Shown here: positions 34,114 to 44,826 of the stretch, piece after piece
Numbering within the stretch: the first letter of the stretch is position 1
Layout of the letters: every line of letters begins with the position of its first letter
From: Fragilaria crotonensis
Lineage: Eukaryota > Bacillariophyta > Fragilariophyceae > Fragilariales > Fragilariaceae
DNA: 58,553 nucleotides
NCBI GenBank assembly: GCA_022925895.1
Contig: JAKSYS010000385.1
Coordinates: forward strand, 1-58,553
Direction: 5' to 3'
Position numbers and translations under genes: made by a program
The notes under the pieces: model-generated
Seen by the model: only the letters and a program-made list of their open reading frames with translations
Databases searched by the model: none
Told to the model about the DNA's origin: nothing

Positions 34114-35924
34114 ATTGTATGGATCGTACAGTAATTGTCGTACAGTAATTGATAGTGAAGGGAGGCTTGCAACTTGGAAGACCAACGATGGGAGCAATGT
34201 GTGGACGTCGTATGATGTCAATGGCAAGCCAATGTGATTGTTATCGGTCGTGAGAACAATCCGAATAATGAGGTCACGCTGCCTTCAACGTCATGCAGTC
34301 TTGAACGTCATGCAGCCTTCAAAAAATGAGAAAGCTTAACGTCTAGATATTTCGATCTATTTAGAATCTATATCGAAGATAAAAGTATATACTTTTGTAT
34401 ACATTCATCTTCATTTGTCCTTCAGCCCCATGGACGTCATCAGCTTTGTTCGTTCACCAATCAGAGTGCTAGTTGAAAGGGGTGTTCGCAAGTGCGCGCT
34501 GGCACGGTTGCCAAATTTTGTTTAACACATCCGATGATCACATGTGATGAATTGATGAATACCACAACAGTTGAAACATGTGTTGTGCCTCCAGTGGGTT
34601 GTGCTAGCTAGTACTCCGCGCACGAGGTACAAGTACGATACCCACGTACAACACGAAAGTTCCATCCAAAATCGAGCATCCCCATTTTTCTTGGAGACAA
34701 ACCTACAACGGTTTAATACTGAAAGTCTACGAGTTGCTGTTAGCGTTGGTACTACTGGTACATCGGACATCCCCGAGAGTATAAAATTCGAACAACGATA
34801 GTTCGGAATTCATCGTAGATTCTACGTGCATCCCAGTACTCTGAGTGCTCCAGCGGCACAGTCGAGATTTTATACTGCACACTACAATACTGAAGTGCTC
34901 CGCGTACTCGATTCCACTACTACAGTGGCGGTATCACGATACCGGTACGCCGGTGAGCTTTCTTTGTCATGAGGCCCTTCTCAAACAATGCTTTGAAAGT
35001 CAATCAAAAACAGACATGTTCACTCCTATGGTCTCTACTACTGACTACAATTGGTACATGTGCTAAAGACACAGATTGGAGAGTAAAAAAAGAAGGAGAA
35101 CTACAGAGATATTACAAGCAGATTGTCTGCAGTGGAGGGTCCATTGTCCAAGTTTGAATTGTGGAATTTTGTGATGATATTGTGCATTTGGCGTTCCAAA
35201 TGCATTCAGGTACATCGTCTACCGTTTCTACTTACCTGCGTAGGTGTATACCAGACCTTCCGTTGGTTTCAACTTCGGATTTGGGCGCGGCTAAAACGAA
35301 CAAATGATTCAAAAGCACCAACGTAGAAGTCAAAGTACCCCAAGTATGACATATTTGGACTTATCGATGCACATGGAATGAGATTTTAAGTGAACCGAGG
35401 GGTTCGTATCGATGACGTTCACATGACGTTATAATCATCTGTTCGGGAAGGGTTACTTTTATCTTCGATGTAGATTCTAAATAGATCGAAATATCTAGAC
35501 GTTAAGCTTTATCTTCAAAAATGTGAGCATCGATGACACGAGCGAAGAACATGGAAGAGATTGGGGTTCTGCTCGTACGTCTGAATTCTGCGGTCGGCGT
35601 CTGTACCTGGTACGCCTGATACTGTAAGAAAAAGGGAGGGCCGAGGGCCTCAAAAAGCGTTCGCGGTGTTGCTTGGCAAGTCCTCGGCGAACTTAATGCA
35701 TAGACTGTACTCCAGTACTCAGTACTCAGTACTCAGTAGTCCGTACACTGTACAGTGTACAGGAAGACAAGCGAGGGACAACTGTCACTTGTCGCGTGTC
35801 GCGTGTCGCGTGTCGCGTGTCGCGTGTCATACGCATACATACATACATACTGGAGTATATTTTGAAAATCAAGCAATGAACCATGATAAGAATTTATTAT
35901 GAGAGGGCAGAACGAGACTGATCC
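34114..35924. mobile_element. intergenic region with 57-bp inverted repeats, possible non-autonomous element
   Basis: The segment 34331-34387 is the reverse complement of 35454-35510 with 56 of 57 bases matching. The 1,066 bp between them hold no coherent frame. Related direct sequences (CTTCAAAAAATGAG and CTTCAAAAATGTGAG) lie just outside the two arms but do not abut them exactly, so a target duplication is not proven. The pair could be the ends of one DNA transposon or two opposite copies of a small repeat. A GTCGCGT minisatellite lies further right. Confidence 0.6.
35791..35850. repeat. heptamer minisatellite and CATA microsatellite
   Basis: About five copies of GTCGCGT occupy 35791-35827, followed by a short run of CATA/TACA units to about 35850. 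Simple tandem repeats in an intergenic spacer, 75 bp before the next start codon. Confidence 0.85.
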
Positions 35925-37521
35925 ATGAACTATGCTGAAGACCGGCTAGATCGTAAATCGCGAGGCACGGACCTCTGGGATGACTTTCAGTTGGCCCTTC
36001 GTCAGAACGACCACGGTTTACTAGGAAGGACTCTTCGTGATGCTGGATGGATCCGACATGCTGTTTTCCACTACAGTCAATGTCAGGGACCAGACAGTGT
36101 TGGTGACTATGCACAAATGGCGGAACTGGCGGGCTTCCCAGAGATTGGCATCCTTGTACTGCTGCGGTTTCGGAATCATGGAGAGGTTTCCACATCGTGT
36201 GAACCTCATGTAGACTTCCCACAAACCCCATCGAAGCAAGATCCATCATGGCTGCGACAAGAGGCACCTAAAGGGCACTGTGGATGTGGGTTGGAAAAGT
36301 GCGGACAGTCGTTGTGTGAGGTGTCCCAATTCAGATGGATCAAGTCCTGCAGGCACTTGAAAGATACGTTGAATGCCTTTCCATGGGGACCATGCCAACG
36401 GCTCACGAGGTCCTTGGTAAAACGTCCCAATCGAAAGCACCAGCTTGCAGTGATAATATTCCTGACCTATTACAGTTCTGGAAAACAGACTCAGAAGAGT
36501 TCAGATCTTTGTCACCAGTATTGCAACTCCTGCTTACAAAGCAACTTTACCTCGTATTGCCAACCCTGGCAGCCGAAGCTGTTGCCCAAGTGCAGTTCGA
36601 TCGGCGTCAAATGGCTATTGATTTCAAGAGCCATAACGCCTATCATGTGTTGATCCAAGCAGTGGTTCTGGGTGAGCGCATCAAGCCGCATCGTCGCAAG
36701 ACTATGCCTGACTACCATGTTCCCGTATGGGACATTCTATGGGGACATCATGGTCGGCATGGTCAAACACGACCACTGCGACCTGCAGATGACCTGGTGG
36801 AACACTTTCGAAACTGTTTGCGACTCTGCCAAACCAGTTCAAGCATTCCGAAACTCCTTGTCGTGAAGTCAGAGAATAAGCCTCTGTTTGTCATTGGCGA
36901 TTCTCATGTGCTAAGCACTGCGTGGCAAACGATACGATTGCCCGATGGAAGTTACCGTACTTTAACTCCAGTGGTAGTGACAGGCCTGAAGGCATGGCAC
37001 TGTCGTCCCCAAACGCGATTCTTTACATATTCTCTGCTGAATATCTTGTTGCGTCGCCTACCACCCACAGATTTTATCTTATTCAGTGCTGGTGAGATTG
37101 ATTGTCGAGAAGGGCTTGGCGGGCCTCAGTTGGAGGGATACCAAACATTTGATGAGACGCATGTCCAGCAAACCGTAACTGAGTTCGTCAAAGCGCTCGT
37201 GGCGTTGCAAGTAAGAATGGATATTTGGGTTCTGCCAGTTTGTCCTCATGTACATCGATCGGACCGAAATGGTAAAGCTGTTGGTCGTGCAGCCCGACGC
37301 CAAGTCACCCAATTATGGAACGAACAGCTTCGTCGTACCTTGCCGGATGGTCGCATTCATATGCTTGACTACGAGAATGCACTTCTGGGTGGCACAGGGT
37401 ATGTGCTAAACGTGCTTACAATGCCGATGGCACGCACATGAACAGCGCCTTCTTGTCGCGTTTGGAGGAGGCATTGGAGACTTCTGCGTCTTGCCATCTA
37501 AACTCCGTGAACTCTAGCTGA
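35925..37521 (+). CDS. SGNH/GDSL-type hydrolase-like protein (frame interrupted)
   Basis: The first part (35925 to about 36300) is helical and resembles a repeat-type scaffold (LWDDFQLALRQND, LGRTLRDAGW, AQMAELAGF). The second part, in another frame, carries SGNH blocks: FVIGDSHVL near 36890 for the nucleophile Ser, FSAGEIDCREG near 37080 as the third block, and, after a frame change in the A run near 37411-37413, YNADGTHMN near 37425, the D-x-x-H catalytic end. The gene then ends at 37521. SGNH enzymes hydrolyse or transfer acyl esters, often on lipids or glycans; the substrate here is unknown. Two frame changes (about 36300-36330 and 37412) are present; the second would be cured by one base in an A run, the first is unresolved and could hide an intron. 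Confidence 0.65.
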
Positions 37522-38314
37522 CGAAAGGAATGTACATGGTGAGCACGGCACGACAACGTCTCGGACCAGGCTATGGTTGAGCATCCAGAATGGATGTAAA
37601 GCAAGTAGCTCAACAAGCATGGCATTGCTCGCCATCGATCTTCTTGCAAGCAAGTCTGCAACGATTGAGGGACTGGGGTCAAATTAAACTGTGGGCAAGA
37701 TCTCTGCAGGTCTGTCAGTCAAGGTATTAATTGCAGCCGAATCCTGAGTAGGGACGGTTCCTTAATCAGTGGTACTCTTTCCAGACCAATCAGTGCCATG
37801 AGCTCTGGATAGAGGTTCATTGGCTTTTGTTGTTATCTTGAGTAGTCGTTCACTGACGGCGCATGACTGTGGCCAAGAGTGAACGGGCTGATAATCATTT
37901 CTGTCCATCCGACGAGAGTTCCTATTCCTAACCCAGGCTTTTTACGTGTTGGCTGTGAAGTTTGGTGCTGTATGCCTTCGATGTCCCCTAAACTAGAACC
38001 TAAGGTGTAAATCTTGCGCAATACCATCGTGTCTGCATGAAGATACCTGCACATACCAGAGACTGATGGACCTTCAGTGGCAAACACAGCGGTTGATAGC
38101 GTTCAAATTTTCAGCTGCGCGCACTTCTACTGTCTGGCCATCGATTATGGGGAGGATTCGTGAAGAGTAGCTTCAGACTCCTAAGCTTGGATTGCGAAAG
38201 GTCCGTCAGCATCGAGCTGTGCCCTGCTTGAGGCTATCCTCGGTGACAACGAACGCGAATATACATAAAACATCACAACTCATATCCGAATGATCTGGCT
38301 CCTTATACGAATAT
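37522..38314. other. intergenic
   Basis: I see no supported gene or repeat in these 790 bp. Short minus-strand frames are present but carry no recognisable motif. Confidence 0.5.
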
Positions 38315-39235
38315 CTATACTGGCGGCGGCAATGCCAGTTCCTGCCCCTTGAAATGAAAGAGAATGACCGCACCAAAAAAGATCAGATAATTCTTGGCAA
38401 TGGGAAGGATTTGTCGAACCAACGAGCGCGGACCAAGGTTCTTCTCATAAAACTGCATCAATTTGGATGGCTCTTTCTTCTTAGGAGCTGCGTCTTTGTT
38501 GAGGAATCCGGACTTTACTGCCGCAGTTGACGCAGGATCTACACGGTGTGATTGCTTCGCAGCTTGCTGCAATTCGCTCACGTATTTGCTCTTCTTCTCA
38601 GACGCCTTGTTCAATAGCTCGTAAAGCTCCTCTCGCTGATCCTTGGCGGATGGTTTGTAGGTGACATTGAACGTGACTGTGCAGACAGCCACTGTCAGCT
38701 CGACATCATCCCCGCCTTCCGCATAAATGGCAACCGATTTTTCAGTGACATAGACCGATTGCATGGGATCCGAAATGCTACATAGCGTCGCGATATCAAT
38801 CGAAGCAGACGCTCCCAAAGGGATATCAGCATCTTTGGCTGAGACTGAGAGGATTGCGTTGGAAGTTTCTACCCCTTGGAACTTGGCAAAGGATCCTTCA
38901 GCAGTTGGGTCAAGGGTATCAAAAAGCTTTGTAATGGACGCCTCTTCAATAGGGGAAGATAGCTGGAGCGCGAACGTTGGAGAAGCTCCTTCTGGTAGCC
39001 CTTCAACCTAGAAAACAAAAGGCAAGCAATATCAGACTGGTGGCTTCCTTTGATTTTACGATTGAATGCCGCATGTCGCTCACCTTCAATACTGCCAACT
39101 CCAGCGAGTTGGGGTCTCCACCGTCAGTTCCAAGGCCACGAATCTTTGTTTTCAGCATTTGCATTTCCATCTCACATTCTTGAACATTCTTTCGCCAGAT
39201 CAACCTTGGCTCGCCTCTGCTGAAATCGACGCCAT
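38315..39235 (-). CDS. hypothetical tail-anchored protein
   Basis: Exon 1 starts at ATG 39235 (MASISAEASQ) and runs to 39084. A 76-nt intron (39083-39008, GTGAGC...TTCTAG) follows, and exon 2 is 39007-38315. The two exons sum to one base short of a multiple of three, so exon 1 carries a one-base break shortly after its start. A coiled-coil start (ECEMEMQMLKTKIR) is followed by a beta-rich domain (KLFDTLDPTAEGSFAKF, VYVTEKSVAIYAEGGDD), a Lys-rich helical linker, and a single C-terminal hydrophobic segment (NYLIFFGAVILFHF) ending in a short tail. This is the layout of a tail-anchored membrane protein. I do not recognise the family. Confidence 0.68.
39008..39083 (-). other. GT-AG intron, 76 nt, in the tail-anchored protein gene
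   Basis: Donor GTGAGC and acceptor TTTTCTAG on the minus strand, joining LELAVLK to VEGLPEGAS. Without removal the frame stops inside the intron. Confidence 0.75.
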
Positions 39236-39562
39236 GGGTATTTCTTACAACGGTGAAGGTGCAATGTGAGGTGTGCGCTCAAGTGCACTTTGCGTATATC
39301 GTATAGCGAAGATGAACAAGTCGAAGTGGATGAGTGAACAACGCGAACAAGGAAAACGAGCGACGAGAGGACTGCATGTATGGTCCAGTCTCCAGTCTCC
39401 AGTGCCACTGCAGGCTAACTTGGAATGTCGGACTGTGCGTCATCCGGCTACTCGTCTGGTTTCGAGTTGCGATGCAATCCCTATCGTTCAAAATGGGCTT
39501 TTTATTTTTAGAGTATTCAACCGTATGGGAGTTTTTCCGATTTTTTACGCACTCTCTTTTTT

Positions 39563-39576
39563 GGGGGGGGGGGGGG
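39563..39576. repeat. poly-G run of 14
   Basis: An uninterrupted run of 14 G follows a T6 run. This is unusual in the window and a likely site of length polymorphism or consensus error. No gene overlaps it. Confidence 0.9.
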
Positions 39577-39780
39577 TCAGAATTTGTACATTTCTCGGGC
39601 ATACCTGGTACGTATAATCGGTACAAGTTTGTTCAAAACTTGATGAATTTGAACCTAGTATCAGAAGGGGGGAAAGGGGGTACAATAGACACATAGACTG
39701 CAGGAACAACGCCAATCGTGATGTCACAGTAAAACTAATGCTCATGATACGCAGGCCACCTAAAAAATGCTTTCTTGGCG

Positions 39781-40074
39781 TCACATGCATGCCAATAAAT
39801 CCTCCACAACTTCAAATGGAACAAGCATGATGATGCTTCTTTGCTCCAATTCTGCAAATGATCTGTCAACAAACAACTCCAGCAATGGTGTCAAATAAAG
39901 AATATTTGTATCATTCAGTGACCCAACTTCACAAAAACACAAAAATGTAATTTGTAACACAAGGACCCTCAACTGCAGACTGGTTAGGGTCCATTTCTTG
40001 TTGTTTACTACCCTTAACTTTACTTTCCAACTGTGTCTCTTCCATGTATCAATTGTAGTCAGTTGTGGTAACAA
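39781..40074 (-). pseudogene. Harbinger/Plant_tran-type transposase remnant
   Basis: The minus-strand frame contains the order of motifs seen near the second catalytic Asp of PIF/Harbinger transposases: CFCEVGSLNDTNILYLTPLL, then ELFVDRSFAELE and VPFEVVEDL. The first part of the catalytic domain and the final DDE segment are missing or beyond stops. Upstream minus-strand frames to about 40600 have no clear match. I judge this a decayed fragment of a DNA transposon. Confidence 0.55.
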
Positions 40075-41363
40075 CGGTAGCTAAGCATTCGGCAGCAGTT
40101 TTGTTTGAATTTCAAGCTATTTTTGAAAATGGTCTCATCTGACAACTACAACACCAGAGCGAGCGAGTATGAGCACGGGTATAGACGTACAAATTGCAAG
40201 ATAGTAGGGACTCAGAGTGACTTTTTTCTACCTCTCTTCAATCCATTGATTATGTTTGTAATAGAAGTCTGCCCACTATACACTGCATAGATTCTATCTA
40301 CTATGCCCGCATCTGCTGTGTGGCCTTGCCTGACAAGGCCACCAATTGAATCCCACTCCAACTTTTGCCAGTGAGGATACCGATGCTTAAAATGACCACG
40401 CTCAGCAGATTGCTGGGAGAATAGCCTTCTTCTTGCAGCTTTTCTCCCACCTCCTAGTACCCCGTCGTGCTGATACTCCTGCCAGAGGCCATGAAGACTT
40501 CCTGGGGGTCAGCATCAGGGTTGCAGACTTCTTTGCATGGTCGCCCAGCAGCAGTACCTTGCTGCTGGGGTGGCACTGGTTTTTGCTGGTCAAATTGCAA
40601 GTCATCAGATATTACTACCAGCATTCACCATCTAAAAGCTTTGCTCCATATTTACATTAATGGAGTTCATAGCTTTCTTAAATTCCAGATTCTCATGTTG
40701 CATAGAAAGCAAGCACAATTGCATGCCAATCAACTGATTTCTTACCGTCACATTTGTCCTCTGTTGATGTCCAACTCCCCTATCACCTTCACCCTCTAAA
40801 ACGTATTTCTATTGTTTTTTGGTTAGTACTGATTTTACCCCTCGAGGGCCTGCAAAACAACAAGGACCTGGACTGGTAACCTTCACAAAATGCGAATTCG
40901 GTTTTGCGCTGATGCAAGAAATTCGGAACAAAAATGGCCAAACGTGACGTGGCATCAAAATCGTCATTTTCTTTCGAAGATAGCAAAACATTTGCATCGA
41001 AATTAAAGCCGGGTCTCACCTCGGACGGATCCCTGGTACTTGTTTGCATACTATGTCATGAGCAGATGAGCAGTAGTTAGTACCAGTAGTTACGCATAGT
41101 ACCATGTAGCGCAGTATAGTAGCAGGTACTACAGTACTGTATTACAGAAGTACTCGGAGTACCAGGTACACGTACTGATGTATGGTTGCAAGTTGCACGG
41201 ATGTGACACTTGACATCTAAAAATCAGCTGCATCATCGCGAGTCCCATCTACCACCTGAAGCATCACCCGACATGGTCGTCAATATCACACACTACTTGT
41301 TGAATACTAACATCAATTTGTGCGATCATTACCTTCTTCGCACAAAACAGATCTACGTCCAAC
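40075..41363. other. intergenic, repeat-like then GTAC-rich
   Basis: No gene is supported. The left part may be further transposon remains continuous with the Harbinger-like fragment. The section 41040-41180 is a dense GTAC tract ending about 180 bp before the carrier start codon. Confidence 0.5.
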
Positions 41364-42508
41364 ATGTCAGAGCTTGAAACCTCCCCTACCTTGTCATTGG
41401 ACATGGATGCTGCTCGTGGTAGCCAAACGCATGAGATTGCTGAGGCGGGAACAAAACGTAAGTTAGATCCTGATAAGCTCTTCCGTCACTTCCAAAACAC
41501 CACCACCAACTTCAACAACGACAGCGATGATGAGTTGTCGTATCATGTGATCCACGGAAAAACCACTTGCAACATCTACTAATTGCCTTCCCTACCGTTC
41601 CCTTTGTTTGTTCCTGTACAACAGCCACGTCTGGGATCAATAGCTTCTTGTCGGGCGGCGTCGGTGGAGTATGTGCTGTTTTGGTGGGCCACCCCCTTGA
41701 CCTCATCAAGGTCCGCATGCAGACTGGAACAGGGGCTTCGGGCTCTGTACTTGGAATGCTAGGAACGATTTTTCGTAATGAAGGCATCCGAGGTTTGTAC
41801 CGGGGTGTATCGGCTCCTCTCGTGGCGACATCTCCAATGTATGCTGTTAGCTTTTGGGGCTACGACATGGGAAAGCGAGCTGTTAATTGGTGGGAGACAG
41901 TTATCTTGAAACAACCGCCGATTGAAGAGTTCACAATTGCTCAGGTCTGTATTGCCGGGGGGTTGAGTGCGTTTCCTGCAACGATTTTGATGGCCCCGAC
42001 TGAGCGAATCAAGTGCTTGATGCAGATTCAACAGGCATCGAGTGGTCCCCCTAAGTACAAAGGTATGCTCGATTGCGCTGGACAAGTTTTGCGACAGGGA
42101 GGTGTTAAGAGTCTTTTCAAGGGTCTTCTGGCCACCCTTTTGAGGGACGGTCCGGGAAGTGTCGCTTGGTTTGGAGTATATGAGTTAAGTAAACGAGAGT
42201 TCATGAAGATGCAGGGAGCCGAGGCCGGAACTTTGTCACCACTTGCTGTTTTGACAGCAGGAGGGTTAGGTGGCGTGGCATGCTGGTCCGTTGCAATCCC
42301 TCCTGACGTGATCAAGTCAAGATGGCAAACTGCTCCTGAGGGTCAATACCGAGGTCTCTTTCATGTATACCAGGACCTTACTGCCAAGGAAGGAATAGGA
42401 GCGCTATTCCGAGGCATCAGACCTGCCATGATCCGAGCCTTTCCAGCTAATGCCGCGTGCTTCTTTGGTATGGAAATGTCGAAGGAAATGCTCGCATTCC
42501 TTGACTAG
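41364..42508 (+). CDS. mitochondrial carrier, carnitine/acylcarnitine type (SLC25)
   Basis: An inner-membrane six-helix exchanger. Exon 1 is 41364-41457 and exon 2 is 41625-42508, giving 325 residues. Three SLC25 repeats are present, each with the Px[DE]xx[KR] signature: HPLDLIKVRMQT, APTERIKCLMQ and PPDVIKSRWQT. The sequence around the second and third signatures (ERIKCLMQIQQ, IPPDVIKSRWQ) is typical of carnitine/acylcarnitine carriers rather than ATP/ADP or phosphate carriers. It is full length with no breaks. The substrate call is from family resemblance; related basic-amino-acid carriers share these motifs. Confidence 0.9.
41458..41624 (+). other. GT-AG intron, 167 nt, in the carrier gene
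   Basis: Donor GTAAGT and acceptor ACAACAG. Splicing joins EAGTK to the PTSGINSFLSGG start of the first carrier repeat. It is longer than the other introns in the window, and the unspliced frame stops inside it. Confidence 0.85.
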
Positions 42509-43196
42509 GAGGCGAGACTATGTTTGAATGTCTCATGCCCTCTTCTAGTTTAGTAGGTAGTGTTGCAAGTTGCAACCAAACCTCGTAGCTTTAATCAGTT
42601 GTGTAGCGAAAGGTGAATGAATCGTTGACTATCGTCTCAATCTCACGTTAGCAATGGCATAAAGAATTTTCAATCCAATACGAGTGGATTCGAAGAATCC
42701 AAGGATTCGGTGTTTCTCAATGGATTGCACGCCATCACTATTCGAACATATCACTACTTGTCATTGCACTACTCTGGACCCAGAATGGCATCCACTCACA
42801 CACCCAATTCATGACGTCGTCTCATCCCTCCGGCCATGACAGCCTTCCGTTTGTTCTTCGTGCCCTTCACCATCTGGTATGGTCTGACATCCGTGGAAAA
42901 AGTAAGTTGGCTACTTGGTAGAAGATTTGGTTCCAGCACGACAGGGGTAAGAATGGATCGGGTATCTGGATGGCCGACGCAGGCGGAGGCAATACATGCA
43001 GCAACAGTGAGAAAAATCGGACAATCATGGGGAAACTAGTGTGTCATCTAGCACTGCCCTGTGCTCTGTTACCGAAATTTTGTGGAATAGAGTGACGGTA
43101 GCCGAGATTCCTGCATGGGACCGTGTGGATCTAACGATCTAAACGTGTCGAATCTCGTCTCCAGAAGCAAATGAATTTGCATTATAGTTGCGATAT
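42509..43196. other. intergenic with possible short secreted-peptide frame
   Basis: A frame from ATG 42836 begins with a hydrophobic, signal-like stretch (MTAFRLFFVPFTIWYGLTS), is followed by a GTAAGT donor at 42902, and remains open to 43039. A splice to a CAG at about 42979 would give a peptide of about 40 residues. Evidence is weak and I do not call it a gene. Confidence 0.35.
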
Positions 43197-43204
43197 GCTA
43201 TGTC

Positions 43205-43561
43205 CAGGGTGATTTTTTAGGCGGGCGCCTAAAAATGAGCATGATCGCCTAAATTTGACTTCGACAAAGCGTCTAAATTAAACGATAATATAGATAAACA
43301 TACTGTATATGTATTTATATACAGTAGACAGTACGACGATAAACAGTAGCCGGTACCAGTAGGACGATACATTAGTTGTACAGCAGTACTGTCGTGATCC
43401 TTTGTCTTGATTTTTGTACTGGCACTGTGACACTGTACTGTAACCCTAACCCCTAACCCCTAACCCCAGCGCCTAAATTAGACTTCGACAAAGCGCCTAA
43501 ATTTGCGAGTTTTAGGCGCTCGTAGGCGCGCCGGCCAGATCGCCTAAAAAAATCAGCCCTG
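43205..43561. mobile_element. hAT-like MITE, 357 bp
   Basis: The ends are CAGGGTGATTTTTTAGGCG and, inverted, CAGGGCTGATTTTTTTAGGCG. They are flanked by a perfect 8-bp duplication GCTATGTC (43197-43204 and 43562-43569). CAGGG termini with 8-bp duplications are the hallmark of hAT transposons. The element has no coding capacity. Many subterminal copies of CGCCTAAA in both orientations are likely transposase-binding repeats. It also contains four CCCTAA-type telomere-like units at 43441-43468. Confidence 0.88.
43441..43468 (+). repeat. interstitial telomere-like repeat
   Basis: The run is TAACCCTAACCCC followed by more TAACCCC units. It matches the CCCTAA telomere repeat strand, partly as the C4 variant. 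It sits inside the hAT-like MITE. Confidence 0.85.
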
Positions 43562-43569
43562 GCTATGTC

Positions 43570-44826
43570 CTATGTCGCATACGTGCGCTCGAGGCACAGT
43601 ATGGTACAGTGCTTTTCAAACATCTGACTCATCTAAGTCGCATACAAATATCTTACACATGGTGTGAGACATGCTGACATGTAAGAGATTCCTCGTATGA
43701 CGTATGTATTGGCAACTGGCATGTTTCATACTTCTACGTCATCATACAGATGAACTCCGGAACATGAATGATACGTGATATGTCATACTGTGTAGTGTCT
43801 AGGACAAGTATCATAGTACGAGTGCTCCACTCTCCGAAAGGTCCGGCCACGCACCTCTGCTTGGTACTAATTGCATGTGATTTTACAGGACCTCCCGAGT
43901 ATTTTTTCTAGGCAAACTTTTCACGGTACTCGTTGGCATACACACCTAATTACTCTGTATAGTAATACCAGATCCGCCTGACTGATATTGAAGGAACACG
44001 CCCTTGTAAGAACCACCAGGGTATGTTAATTAGGTATCTATTTTACGACATACGACGTTTATTCTTCCATTTCCATGATCAAGATTCCCTATGTATTGCC
44101 TAAGGTAGGCAACCAGAATGTTGATTTTTTAGATTATGGCGGTTGTCGAACATCCGATATAAACACAGCGGAAACATACCAGGTTGTGTATAGATTACCC
44201 TCTCACGTAGTATTGCTGTCATAACAGAATAAGAGGCATCATAGCATCTACCGGTAGTGCTAAACGAAAAAGCAGTACATTTGTACTCCAAGTACATGCA
44301 AAAACTGCTCTAGTCCCGTTCTGTGAATAACTCGGAGAACGTTTTACTTGATGGTACTAGTGGTCGACTATCAATTTATTTGAGACCTCCATTTAAAAAC
44401 AATGGATGCCATACTCTCGGTACTGTAGTATAATGTATGGAGTACCCGGAGTATGTTTCTATTCTGAACGAGCACACTAAATCATAATACAAAAGTTTAT
44501 TCTGTTGCACCACATAGCGCAAAAATCAGGGTATGGAACGGGGTACAGGGTATTAATACTCTCTACTACTAGCTAGTAGCTAGTACTGCAACACTTTCGC
44601 ATGGCATTGCGATTTTCGACTCTATGTAAAACGCAATACCCAGAGTTGCTAACGGATGAAAAAACGAAGGCGCGCTCCATGATTCAGCACCCCTCTCACC
44701 TCCTCCTCACGCACCCTCTTCTACCTCTTTACAATTACGGGCACAAATATTCGAAGTGAATCCAGTGGACTTCGGATTTGAAGAAATGCGCGACGTGTCA
44801 ATCGCTTGCACGAGCCCAGAAGCAAT
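43570..44826. other. intergenic, GTAC-rich upstream of MATE gene
   Basis: No supported gene. GTAC tracts occur at about 43900-44040 and 44260-44600. The segment 44560-44590 has tandem CTAGTA-like units (ACTACTAGCTAGTAGCTAGT), a hairpin-prone sequence. Confidence 0.5.

Noticed and set aside
34318-35525. Target-site duplication for the 57-bp inverted-repeat pair
   Set aside because: The similar sequences outside the arms are offset and differ in length, so I do not claim a duplication.
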